Part shown: piece by piece, positions 7,671 to 15,153 of the stretch
Numbering within the stretch: the first letter of the stretch is position 1
Layout of the letters: each line of letters begins with the position of its first letter
From: Bacillota bacterium
Lineage (GTDB): Bacteria > Bacillota > Clostridia > Christensenellales > Aristaeellaceae
Direction of reading: 5' to 3'
DNA length: 64,000 nucleotides
Assembly: GCA_023444095.1 (NCBI GenBank)
Contig: JAEZRP010000040.1
Location: 1-64,000 of the forward strand
Notes under the pieces: generated by a model
Told to the model about the DNA's origin: nothing
The model's input: only the letters and a program-made list of their open reading frames with translations
Database searches by the model: none
Made by a program: the position numbers and the translations under genes

Positions 7671-7709
7671 CGTCCGTCGGTCGCCCAGGGATCCAGCCCC
7701 GGACGACCG
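7671..7709. repeat. Intergenic GC-rich stem-loop, copy 2
   Basis: The stretch contains GGTCG (7679-7683) and CGACC (7704-7708) around CCCAGGG and AGCCCCGG. It resembles the stem-loop halves at 6130-6165 and 7805-7862. It lies in the 229-bp gap between the convergent creatininase and argS genes. Confidence 0.35.
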
Positions 7710-7738
7710 AACGAGGGCGATCGGCCAAAATACAGACT

Positions 7739-7771
7739 CGTCGCCCTGGAGTTTGGACCTCCGGGGCGACG
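7739..7771. terminator. Hairpin between convergent genes
   Basis: CGTCGCCC-TGGAG pairs with CCTCC-GGGGCGACG around a 6-base loop. No T run follows on either strand, so it is at best a weak bidirectional terminator for the creatininase and argS genes. Confidence 0.4.
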
Positions 7772-7804
7772 ATGAACAATGATCTATTACAACTCAGTAT
7801 GGGT

Positions 7805-7862
7805 TTCCAAAGGGCCGGTGGCCCTGTGGCGGAGGTGCAGGGGGCTGAGCCCGCTGCCGCCA
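7805..7862. repeat. Intergenic double stem-loop, copy 3
   Basis: The first stem is AAGGGC(CGGT)GGCCCT and the second is centred on GGGGGCTGAGCCC, joined by CGGAGGT. The same architecture, in reverse orientation, is at 12481-12543 (AAGGGC..GCCCTT, then CGGAGTCC and GGGACT..GGACCC). It lies immediately after the stop codon of argS. Confidence 0.5.
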
Positions 7863-7867
7863 TCCCG

Positions 7868-9568
7868 TCACATCCTCTCCGGCGCCTCGATGCTGATGAG
7901 GAAGAGTGCCTCGCGGATGACGGACTTGACGGCCCGGGTAAGCAGGAGCCGGGCGTCGCGCGCGCCGGGATCGTCGTCCAGGATCTTATGCTCGTAATAG
8001 AACTTGTTGAATGCCTGGGCGAGGTCGACTGAGAAGCGCGTGATCATGGAGGGCTCCGATTTCTCGATCACGGCGCGCAGGACCGCCGGGAACCGCTCGA
8101 TCAGGCGGACGACGTCCTGCGCCTCGGGATCAGAGAGCGCGGAATAGTCGGGCGCTCCCCCGCCCATGCCCTCGGCCTTGCGGAGCACCGACGCGCAGCG
8201 CGCGTGGGTGTACATGACGTAGGGGCCGGTCTCGCCCTCGAAGTTGAGCGCCCGATCCCAGTAAAAGTCGATGTCCTTGATGCGATTGTTGTAGAGCGCG
8301 AAGAAGATCACCGCGCCTACGCCGATCTGGCGCGCCACCTCATCCTTGTTGTCGAGTTCGGGGCTCTTTTCTTCGATGATCGCGCGCGCCTTCTCGACGG
8401 AGATATTGAGAAGGTCCTCGAGGTACACGATCCGTCCCTCGCGGGTGGAGAGCGTCTGCCCCTCGTAGGAGACCATGCCGAAATTCACGTGCTCGCAACC
8501 CGCCGCCCAATCCCAGCCCAGAAGCTCCATCACCTTGAAAAGCTGGCGGAAGTGCAGGTCCTGCTGGTAGGCGACCACATAGAGCGCCTTCGTGAAGTCG
8601 TACGTCTCGTGCCGGTACTTCGCGGCGGCGAGGTCTCGGGTGACGTAGATGGTCGCGCCGTCCGATTTAATGATGATCGCGGGCGGCATGCCCCAGTCCT
8701 TGAGATCCACGATCTGCGCGCCCTGATCGAGCTTCAGAAGCCCCTTCTCGCGCAGCTCCTCGACGACGGGACCCATCTTGTCGTTGTAGAAGCTCTCGCC
8801 CGCGTAGGAATCGAATGTCACGCCGAGGATGTCGTACACCCGCTCGGCGTCCTTGAGCGTCACGTCCTTGAACCAATTAAAAATTTCCAACGCTTCGGGA
8901 TTCCCGTCCTCGATGGCCTTGAACCACGCGCGGCCCTCATCGTTGAGCGCCGGGTCGGTTTTCGCCTCGTCGTTGAAGCGCACGTAGAGCTTCACCATCT
9001 CGTCCACGCCGCCTTCTTCGACGGTCGCGCGGTCGCCCCAGCGCTTGTAGGCGGCGATCATCTTGCCGAACTGGGTGCCCCAGTCGCCCAGATGATTGAC
9101 GCCCACGGCGCGCCAGCCGAAGCGTTTGTAAAGCCGGTAGAGCGACGCCCCGATCATGGTGGTCGAGAGGTGGCCGATGTGGAACCGCTTCGCGATGTTG
9201 ATGGACGAATAATCGATCACGACGGTCTTCCCGCTTCCGGAGTCGTCCGCGCCGTAATTCTCGCCCGCTTCGATGACGGCGGTCAGGATCTCCCGCGCGT
9301 AGGTCGCCCGGTCGATGAAGAAGTTGAGATAGCCCTTCACGGACTCAATCTTCCCAATGAAATCGGCGGAAATCGAGGAAGCGAGCTGGTCGGCAATCTG
9401 GACGGGAGATTTGTGAAGCGCCTTCGAAAGCTTGAAGCAGGGGAACGCGTAGTCCCCCAGCTTCGTGTCCGGCGGCACCTCGAGCCACGCCGCGATTTCC
9501 GTCTCCGCGACGGGGGAATCGGGCAGCGCCTTCAATATCTCCCGCGCGATGGCGGCCTTAAAATCCAT
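7868..9568 (-). CDS. argS: Arginyl-tRNA synthetase
   Basis: This is a 566-residue class I synthetase that charges tRNA-Arg. The start is ATG 9568 with GGAGTG upstream. The N-terminal Add-1 domain is present, followed by the HIGH box (RFHIGHLSTT, about residue 130), the GVNHLGDWGTQFG block and a KMSKS-equivalent loop (MVSYEGQTLSTREGR). The C-terminal DALR-type anticodon domain has the NKFYYEHKIL signature. Length fits the family. It starts 13 bases after the end of a CobW-like GTPase gene, so it may be co-transcribed with two metal-handling GTPases, an unusual setting for argS. Confidence 0.96.
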   Translation of the reverse strand: MDFKAAIAREILKALPDSPVAETEIAAWLEVPPDTKLGDYAFPCFKLSKALHKSPVQIADQLASSISADFIGKIESVKGYLNFFIDRATYAREILTAVIEAGENYGADDSGSGKTVVIDYSSINIAKRFHIGHLSTTMIGASLYRLYKRFGWRAVGVNHLGDWGTQFGKMIAAYKRWGDRATVEEGGVDEMVKLYVRFNDEAKTDPALNDEGRAWFKAIEDGNPEALEIFNWFKDVTLKDAERVYDILGVTFDSYAGESFYNDKMGPVVEELREKGLLKLDQGAQIVDLKDWGMPPAIIIKSDGATIYVTRDLAAAKYRHETYDFTKALYVVAYQQDLHFRQLFKVMELLGWDWAAGCEHVNFGMVSYEGQTLSTREGRIVYLEDLLNISVEKARAIIEEKSPELDNKDEVARQIGVGAVIFFALYNNRIKDIDFYWDRALNFEGETGPYVMYTHARCASVLRKAEGMGGGAPDYSALSDPEAQDVVRLIERFPAVLRAVIEKSEPSMITRFSVDLAQAFNKFYYEHKILDDDPGARDARLLLTRAVKSVIREALFLISIEAPERM

Positions 9569-9581
9569 ATGTCAACACTCC

Positions 9582-10532
9582 TCAGTTAAAATAAACCACT
9601 TCATCCTTCGGCTTATCGGCGGCCTTGATACTCTTCTGGATGAGGATGATCGCCTCGCGCCCGTGGATGGGACTCATGGCCTTCTCGGCCCTGGCGACCA
9701 CCTCGTAGTATTTTCCGCGCGTGGGCAGCGTGTTCTCGGTCTTGCAAACGAAGCCGATGCCGCCGATGTCGTCCGCGCAGCAGGTCATCGCCTGGCGGGA
9801 CGCGATGTAGGTCTTGTTTGGCATGCCCTTCATGTACGCGGCCTGAACCCGGAACTTCAGGTTCTTCCCGTCGTAGCGCGCCGGATGCTCCATGGCGTCG
9901 AGGTACCAGATGCCGAACATCTCGTCCGGGATGGCGATCGGATCGGTCGCCATGTCGTAGGGCAGGTCCTCGTTTTCCACGCCGTCGTCGGTTGTGCCGT
10001 CGGGATTCTCGAAATACACGCGCGCGCTGTTATTTAATGCCCTCGCCGTGCGTCGGTACTTGCCCTTCGGCGTCTTTTCCGTCGTGCGGTTAAACAGGAT
10101 GAGGTCGGCTTCCTTGATTCCGTCGGTCATGAAATCGCGCATGTTCTGAAGGTACATCTCAAACGTCGTGGCGTCGATGACGGTCACGATCTGCGCAAGC
10201 TCCCACTGGTCGGGCTTGGGCGAACCGTACAGTCGCTCCATCGTCCACGTGGAATTATATTCGAATATGATCCGCTCGGGAAGCAGCTCCCTGTCAAGCT
10301 CCATCAGCTTTTCATCCATCTCGTCGGGGGATTCGAGATCGCGCACCATGGCGTTCGCCGTTTTGAGAAGCGCGGGATCGTACTCCTCCTCGCCCTCTTC
10401 GCAGCGCAGAATCAGCGTGCGCTCACCCTCGGAAAAGCCCTTGTCCCCGAGCATTTCGCCGATGAACTTGGTCTTCCCCGCATCCAGAAATCCGGTGATG
10501 ATGTAGACCGGAACGCCTTCTTTCCTCGTCAC
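9582..10532 (-). CDS. CobW-like GTPase lacking the CxCC motif
   Basis: This is a 316-residue protein. The likely start is GTG 10532, which overlaps the stop of the upstream CobW gene (GTGA), with AAGGGG about 10 bases before it. The Walker A is YIITGFLDAGKTKFIGEML. The base-specificity region is probably LILFNRTTE. The metal-binding Cys motif of COG0523 proteins is absent: the corresponding stretch reads LILRCEEGEEEYDP. The C-terminal domain is not the usual CobW C-domain. It is probably a partner of the His-rich CobW just upstream. Its role is unknown, with metal trafficking inferred from context. Confidence 0.8.
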   Translation of the reverse strand: MTRKEGVPVYIITGFLDAGKTKFIGEMLGDKGFSEGERTLILRCEEGEEEYDPALLKTANAMVRDLESPDEMDEKLMELDRELLPERIIFEYNSTWTMERLYGSPKPDQWELAQIVTVIDATTFEMYLQNMRDFMTDGIKEADLILFNRTTEKTPKGKYRRTARALNNSARVYFENPDGTTDDGVENEDLPYDMATDPIAIPDEMFGIWYLDAMEHPARYDGKNLKFRVQAAYMKGMPNKTYIASRQAMTCCADDIGGIGFVCKTENTLPTRGKYYEVVARAEKAMSPIHGREAIILIQKSIKAADKPKDEVVYFN

Positions 10533-11590
10533 AGCCCAAACAGCCCCTTCAGCGCCGCGCCGTCGAGCCCCACGCCGATCACGCACAGCCGGCCCGTATA
10601 GTCGGGCTCGCCGCGCCGGATCTCGCCCGCGCCCGGCACATAGTCAAAGTGCGCCCATGCGCCGTCTTCGAGCTTCACGACACCCTTCGCGCGAAGAACC
10701 GAGCCGAAGCGGTCCACGTCGTGCAGCGCGTCGAGCGCGGACTTGATTTCTGCCTCAGAAAACGCCTTCGCGGTCTCGACGCCGATCGACTCGAACACTT
10801 CATCCGCGTCGTGGCCATGGTGGTGATGATCGTGGTCGTGGTGGTCGTGGCCGTGATGCTCGCGTTCATGTTCGTGCTCGTGCTCATGTTCGTGCTCGTG
10901 GTGATGGTGCTCATGACCGCAGTGACAGCCCTCTCCGTGCTCGTGGCCACAATCGCAGTGATCATCGTCGAAGTCATCCACAAGGGGTTTTTCGGCGGTG
11001 ACGGCATTGAGGAGCGTCTTCGCGTCCAGTTCCTCCCAGGGCGTCGTGACGATGCGCGCCTCCGGATGGATGGAGCGGACGAGCTCGATCGTCTTTTCAA
11101 GCTTGTCGGGGGTCGTCATCTGGGTGCGCGAGAGCACGACACACTCGGCGGATTCGATCTGATCCGTGAAGAACTCGCCGAAATTGCGCGCGTAGACGCG
11201 GGCGCGGTTGACGTCGCACACGGTGGCACACGCTTCGAGCGAGATACCCTCTACCTCATGCGCCAGCGCGGCGATGGCGTTTCTGACCTCGGAAAGCTTT
11301 CCGACGCCGGAGGGCTCGATGATGACGCGATCGGGATGATATTTGTCGATGAGGTCCAGGAGCGCGTCGTGGAAGTCGCCCGCGAGCGTGCAGCAGATGC
11401 AGCCGGAGTTGAGTTCCGTAATCTCAATGCCGGTGTTTTTCATGAACGCGCCGTCCACGCCGACCTCGCCGTATTCGTTCTCAAGCAGCACCAGCTTTTC
11501 GCCTTCAAACGCGCCGCCTGCCAGAAGCTTCTTGATGAGCGTGGTCTTTCCCGCGCCCAGAAAGCCCGATATGATATTTACTTTTGTCAT
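10529..11590 (-). CDS. CobW/COG0523 zinc-type metallochaperone GTPase, His-rich
   Basis: This is a 353-residue protein. ATG 11590 is preferred over GTG 11596 because GGGAG lies 8 bases before it. Walker A is IISGFLGAGKTTLIKKL, and the metal-site motif is NSGCICCTLAGDF (CxCC). A segment around residues 203-262 is almost entirely His, Glu and Asp with CDCGHEHGEGCHCGHE at its start, a strong metal-binding insertion. A CobW C-terminal domain follows. COG0523 proteins insert metal, mostly zinc, into client proteins with GTP hydrolysis. The promoter region has a -10 box inside a perfect 6-bp dyad (11625-11642), so metal-responsive control is plausible. Confidence 0.92.
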   Translation of the reverse strand: MTKVNIISGFLGAGKTTLIKKLLAGGAFEGEKLVLLENEYGEVGVDGAFMKNTGIEITELNSGCICCTLAGDFHDALLDLIDKYHPDRVIIEPSGVGKLSEVRNAIAALAHEVEGISLEACATVCDVNRARVYARNFGEFFTDQIESAECVVLSRTQMTTPDKLEKTIELVRSIHPEARIVTTPWEELDAKTLLNAVTAEKPLVDDFDDDHCDCGHEHGEGCHCGHEHHHHEHEHEHEHEHEREHHGHDHHDHDHHHHGHDADEVFESIGVETAKAFSEAEIKSALDALHDVDRFGSVLRAKGVVKLEDGAWAHFDYVPGAGEIRRGEPDYTGRLCVIGVGLDGAALKGLFGL

Positions 11591-11621
11591 GTTCACATCT
11601 CCCGGAATCAGTTTTCCATTT

Positions 11622-11642
11622 ATTATAACACCATGTTGTTAT
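11622..11642 (-). promoter_or_regulatory. -10 box overlapped by an ATAACA-N6-TGTTAT dyad
   Basis: TATAAT on the minus strand (11622-11627) lies 32 bases before the CobW start codon. It overlaps a perfect inverted repeat, ATAACA (11625-11630) and TGTTAT (11637-11642), separated by 6 bases. This is a good candidate operator for the CobW-CobW-argS transcript. The regulator is unknown, and the dyad does not match a Zur box I can recognise. Confidence 0.5.
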
Positions 11643-11682
11643 TTATAAGCGTTGCGTAAGTGTTAAACATGCCGGGAAAGGC

Positions 11683-11706
11683 AAAGCGCCCGCAGACGGG
11701 CGCTTT
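11683..11706 (-). terminator. Terminator after the small conserved gene
   Basis: AAAGCGCCCG (11684-11693), loop CAGA, and CGGGCGCTTT form a perfect 10-bp stem with A/T ends on both strands. It lies 18 bases after the stop of the 61-residue gene at 11724-11909 and insulates the CobW promoter. Confidence 0.75.
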
Positions 11707-11723
11707 CGAAGGGATTTCGGGGG

Positions 11724-11909
11724 TCAGGGGACAAGCGACCGCACGTAGGCGTGCATTTCCTCCCTGGACTTGATGTTGTGCGCCTTCGCGACCACCGCCT
11801 GCTGGTCGGGCCTTGACATGGCAGAAAAGCGGTTCATGGCGTCGACGTTCTCCGCGAAGGCCATGCCGAGGCCGATGGGCATCTCGGAAGGATCGAATAA
11901 ATCCGGCAT
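11724..11909 (-). CDS. Small conserved protein of unknown function
   Basis: This is a 61-residue acidic protein with ATG at 11909. It contains MPIGLGMAFAENVDAMNRFS, a helix with DQQAVVAKAHNIKSREEMHAY and ends VRSLVP. Small helical proteins with this GMA-N-A..F and AH-I-S-EM-AY pattern are common in Clostridia, but no function is known to me. It has its own terminator at 11683-11706 and is divergent from the thioesterase gene. Confidence 0.65.
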   Translation of the reverse strand: MPDLFDPSEMPIGLGMAFAENVDAMNRFSAMSRPDQQAVVAKAHNIKSREEMHAYVRSLVP

Positions 11910-12016
11910 AGAATCACCTCGGCTCTAGTTTTCTGCAGGCGCGCGCCGCTTATGCCGTTGCGGGCGCGCGCCCGGCATGGTAAAATAGCGTAGATCGAAA
12001 AAAACCGGAGGGCCGT

Positions 12017-12505
12017 ATGGCGGAAATCATCAAAAAAGTTTCGAATTCGAGAACCGAGCAGGTTCACATTCTGATGTACGAGCACATCAACAGCGAGGGG
12101 CGGCTGTTCGGCGGACGGCTAATGGAATGGATCGACGTCGTCGCGGGCGTCGTGGCGCGCAGGCACGCGGGCATGAACGTCACCACCGCCACCATCGACC
12201 GGCTCGAGTTCCTCGCCCCGGCGTACCTGGGCGACACCATCGTGCTCGACGGGCGCATCACCCACGTCGGAACCACCTCCATGGAGGTGCGCGTCGACAC
12301 CTACGTCGAAAAGCTCTCCGGCGAAAAGGTGCGCATCAACCGCGCCTACCTCGTCATGGTCGGCCTCGGCAAGGACGACCGCCCCGCGCCCGTGCCCCGG
12401 CTCGCCCTCGAAACCGACGAGGAACGCGCCGAATGGGATGCCGCCGTGTGTCGCAAGCGGAACAGAAGCGCACAGGAGGGGCGCGGGGGAGACGCCGGGT
12501 CCTAG
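12017..12505 (+). CDS. Hotdog-fold acyl-CoA thioesterase
   Basis: This is a 162-residue protein whose ATG at 12017 follows CCGGAGGG. The core is typical of BFIT/BACH acyl-CoA thioesterases: EHINSEGRLFGGRLMEWIDV with the catalytic-site stretch, then ATIDRLEFLAPAYLGDTIVL and RAYLVMVGLGKD. It would hydrolyse acyl-CoA in the cytosol, but chain-length preference is not predictable. The last 30 residues (from about CRKRN) overlap an intergenic repeat-like stretch at 12481-12543, so the original C-terminus may have been replaced by insertion of that repeat. Confidence 0.88.
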   Translation: MAEIIKKVSNSRTEQVHILMYEHINSEGRLFGGRLMEWIDVVAGVVARRHAGMNVTTATIDRLEFLAPAYLGDTIVLDGRITHVGTTSMEVRVDTYVEKLSGEKVRINRAYLVMVGLGKDDRPAPVPRLALETDEERAEWDAAVCRKRNRSAQEGRGGDAGS

Positions 12506-12543
12506 TCCCGGACTCCGCTCAAGGGCTGACGCCCTTAGGAAAC
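12481..12543. repeat. Intergenic double stem-loop, copy 4 (reverse orientation)
   Basis: Read on the minus strand it has AAGGGC(GTCA)GCCCTT followed by CGGAGTCC and GGGACTAGGACCC. This is the same order as 7805-7862 on the plus strand. The element overlaps the 3' end of the thioesterase gene and supplies its stop codon. Confidence 0.5.
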
Positions 12544-12577
12544 GCATGCCGGACGCGTATTCCTCTGTTGGGTCCGT

Positions 12578-12615
12578 CGGCGGCTCGGAGCCCAAAGCCG
12601 AGCCGCCGCGTTCGC
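12578..12615 (+). terminator. Terminator of the thioesterase gene
   Basis: CGGCGGCTCGG (12578-12588) pairs with CCGAGCCGCCG (12599-12609) around a 10-base loop, followed by CGTTCGCTTTT. It is about 70 bases past the stop codon. Confidence 0.7.
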
Positions 12616-12632
12616 TTTTGGCCCTCGCTCCT

Positions 12633-13133
12633 TCACTTGAGATTCTCGCACCTTTCCCGGATGAACCCCTCAAATTGACCCGGATCGCCCACGGTGAAGC
12701 CTGCGGGGTCGAGCAGAATGGAGATATTCTTTCCAAACTTCAAAGCGATTGAGTGCTTCAACCTGATCATTCGGATGATTTGCGAATACTCCAGCACCAT
12801 CGAGGAGGTACCTTTTGAAATCGCGATGTTGTCGCCGAACCGGACGATCTCCTCATAGGTCTTCCCGTCAAAAAGGGCGCGATTGTTTTTCTTTACCCGG
12901 CGAAGCGTCAGGTATGGCGCCGCCACAGCGCATCCCAGCCAATAAAGCGTAAGGAACGCCGCGTAGACTGCCAGATCGGTGCTCCTGATCCTCAGAAAAT
13001 ACGCAAGCGCAAGCAGAGAGACAAACGCCAGAATCATACGGAAAAGAATGGCTTTGCTGCAACCGACCTTCGCGGAATACTCCAGCACCATCTTGTCGGT
13101 TTCCATGTACTTGTTTTCAAACCAGACGTCCAT
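12633..13133 (-). CDS. YcxB-like membrane protein
   Basis: This is a 166-residue protein with ATG 13133 behind GGAGGTGACAG. There are two membrane helices, about residues 31-48 and 52-73. A C-terminal cytosolic YcxB-like domain follows (KTYEEIVRFGDNIAISKG, then LEYSQIIRMIRLKHSIALKF and FTVGDPGQFEGFIRERC). The N-terminal MDVWFENKYMETDKMVLEY also fits the YcxB family, whose function is unknown. It begins 3 bases after the stop of the amidohydrolase, with which it is co-transcribed. Confidence 0.8.
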   Translation of the reverse strand: MDVWFENKYMETDKMVLEYSAKVGCSKAILFRMILAFVSLLALAYFLRIRSTDLAVYAAFLTLYWLGCAVAAPYLTLRRVKKNNRALFDGKTYEEIVRFGDNIAISKGTSSMVLEYSQIIRMIRLKHSIALKFGKNISILLDPAGFTVGDPGQFEGFIRERCENLK

Positions 13134-13136
13134 CTG

Positions 13137-14744
13137 TCACCTCCGAAAGACGATCTTCCCGCCGACCATGGTCAGATCCACCTTCGTCCCAGGAATTTCC
13201 TCCACCGGGACGGTGAAGATGTCGCGGTCGAGCACGATGAGGTCGGCGAGGTAGCCGGGCGCGATGCGGCCCTTTGTATTTTCCTGGAACTCTGCATAGG
13301 CGCTCCCGATCGTGTAGCGGTCGACGGCGTCGCAAATATCCACGCACTCCTCGGGGTGGAAACCGTCCGCCGGGTCGCCGGAAAGGTCCTTGCGCGCGAC
13401 GGCGCAGTAGAGGCCCCGGAAAGGGTTCGGGTCCTCGACCGGCGCGTCCGAGCCGTAGGAGACGGGCACGCCCAGCCTGTCGAGCGTACGAAACGCGTAC
13501 GAGGTCGCGGCGAGCGCCTTTCCGACGCGATCCTCCACGATGTGCAAATCATAGTGGAGGAAGATCGGCTGGACGAATGCCAGAATGCCCGCCTTCGCCA
13601 TGCGCGCGTGCGTCTCATGGTCCGTGATCTGGTAGTGGACGACGCCGTGGCGCAACTCGTTGTTCCCGCCGCCGTTTACATCCTTGTAGTGGGAAATCGT
13701 CTCCTCGATGGCAGCGTCCCCGATGGCGTGAGTCACGACCTGCATGCCGCCCCGCGCCGCGATTTGGCACAATGCGGAAAAGCGCGTGGGTGAGAGCACC
13801 TCCACGCCGCGCGTCCCCGGCGCGTCCGCGTAGTCCTTCCGCATGAGCGCGGTGCGCGCCCCGAGCGAGCCATCCTTGAAGAGCTTCAGAGGCCCGAGCG
13901 CCACGGGCTTGCCCGCGTACCACGGGTCGCCTTTCTCCGTCGCGAGGTAGTTTTCAAGGAGTTTCTCGTCAGTAAACGTCGTCTGGTGCCGGTAACGCAA
14001 AAGCAGATTGCCCTCGTCGCACAGCTTTTTCATCAAACGGAAGTGCTCACCCGCGTCGGCCTCGTACGCGTCGTTCGACTGAACGGACGTGAGCCCGACC
14101 GAGACGGCGTACGCCATGGCGCGTCGCATCATCTCCTCCCGACGCGCGAAGGAGGGTTCCGGAAAGATCGACATGATCTGGTCGATGGCGCTCTCGCTGA
14201 AGATCCCGTTTGGTTCCCCGTCCGGGCCGATGCCGATCTCGCCGCCCTCGGCGGGCAACGTCGCGGATGTGATCCCGGCCTTTATGAGCGCGGCGGAATT
14301 CGCCGAGACGGTGTGGCCGCATACGCGCTTCACAACCACGGGAACGCCTTCCGAAATGCGGTCGAGGTCGCTTCGCGTCAGAAGCCGCCTCTCGTCCCCG
14401 AAGTAGTCCTGATTGTAGCCGCAGCACAGAAACCCCTCGCGCGCGGACGGGTTCTCCGCGAGGAATTTCCGGCCCCTCTCGACAACCTCCGGGATCGAAC
14501 GCGCGCCGTTCATATCGCACAGGGAGAGCGAGAACCCGACGTTCATGAGGTGCATGTGCGAATCGTTGATGCCCGGAATGACCGTGCGCCCACCCGCGTC
14601 GATCATTTCGCACCCGGCGGGCGCGGCGGCCCGCACTTCCGCGTCCGTCCCGACGAGCCTGATCGCGCCGTCCACGATCAAAACCGCCTTGCAGAACCTG
14701 TCCCGGCCGAGGTAGATTTTCCCGTTGTAGATTGCGGTCGCCAT
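13137..14744 (-). CDS. YtcJ-like metal-dependent amidohydrolase
   Basis: This is a 535-residue cytosolic enzyme with ATG at 14744. The N-terminal beta-sandwich strand is MATAIYNGKIYLGRD, the HxH metal motif is GINDSHMHLMNVGFSL, and the later metal/proton residues are VVTHAIGDAAIEETI and PVSYGSDAPVEDPNPFRGLY. It ends with GRIAPGYLADLIVLDRDIF, the composite domain of the YtcJ/amidohydrolase_3 family. These hydrolyse amide or N-acyl bonds of unknown natural substrates. Length matches the family (about 530). No transporter is adjacent, so the substrate is unpredictable. Confidence 0.9.
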   Translation of the reverse strand: MATAIYNGKIYLGRDRFCKAVLIVDGAIRLVGTDAEVRAAAPAGCEMIDAGGRTVIPGINDSHMHLMNVGFSLSLCDMNGARSIPEVVERGRKFLAENPSAREGFLCCGYNQDYFGDERRLLTRSDLDRISEGVPVVVKRVCGHTVSANSAALIKAGITSATLPAEGGEIGIGPDGEPNGIFSESAIDQIMSIFPEPSFARREEMMRRAMAYAVSVGLTSVQSNDAYEADAGEHFRLMKKLCDEGNLLLRYRHQTTFTDEKLLENYLATEKGDPWYAGKPVALGPLKLFKDGSLGARTALMRKDYADAPGTRGVEVLSPTRFSALCQIAARGGMQVVTHAIGDAAIEETISHYKDVNGGGNNELRHGVVHYQITDHETHARMAKAGILAFVQPIFLHYDLHIVEDRVGKALAATSYAFRTLDRLGVPVSYGSDAPVEDPNPFRGLYCAVARKDLSGDPADGFHPEECVDICDAVDRYTIGSAYAEFQENTKGRIAPGYLADLIVLDRDIFTVPVEEIPGTKVDLTMVGGKIVFRR

Positions 14745-15153
14745 GCCGAACCCTCCTTATGAAAAAGCCCGGGCGGAGGCCCCGCGCCGGACATTCCTTG
14801 TCGCGTCTATCATAGCACAAAGCTGCCCGCTGCGCCAGAGTTGCCGGTACAAAGAACAGATTTCCACAAAAAAGGATTGCCCCAACGGTTTCTGAAGATA
14901 GAACCCGCCGTCGCCTTCTGACGCGCAACGTGCGCCTTCTGTACCCCGACCGCTCATCGGCGAGATTCTGGCATCGCGCGTGTTTCACGGGGAAAGGCAT
15001 AGCGTCATCTTCGGAGCTGAAATCGCGGGTACACTGCGCCGAGCGAACTTCGCCCAAATCCGGAAGAAAGGACCTGCACATATCAGCCGAGCGGGCGGCT
15101 CGAAGCCGCCCGCTTTTCGCATGCCCTTCGCGCCGAACGGCGGCGCAGCGGCG
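14745..15153. other. 409-bp gap with an orphan hairpin
   Basis: No gene with a credible ribosome binding site was found in the gap between two minus-strand genes. The one clear structure is the GC-rich hairpin at 15091-15116, annotated separately. Short frames such as the one at 14757-14957 look like chance. Confidence 0.5.
15091..15118 (+). terminator. Rho-independent hairpin with its T run on the plus strand
   Basis: GCGGGCGGCT (15091-15100) pairs with AGCCGCCCGC (15104-15113) and is followed by TTTT on the plus strand only. The nearest gene (15154-16863) ends here on the opposite strand, for which it would lack a T run. It may work poorly for that gene, or end an unseen plus-strand transcript. 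Confidence 0.5.

Noticed and set aside
10800..10970. Highly repetitive stretch within the CobW gene
   Set aside because: It encodes the His/Glu/Asp-rich metal-binding segment; it is not a mobile or regulatory repeat.
14757..14957. A 66-codon minus-strand frame upstream of the amidohydrolase
   Set aside because: No ribosome binding site and no recognisable sequence.
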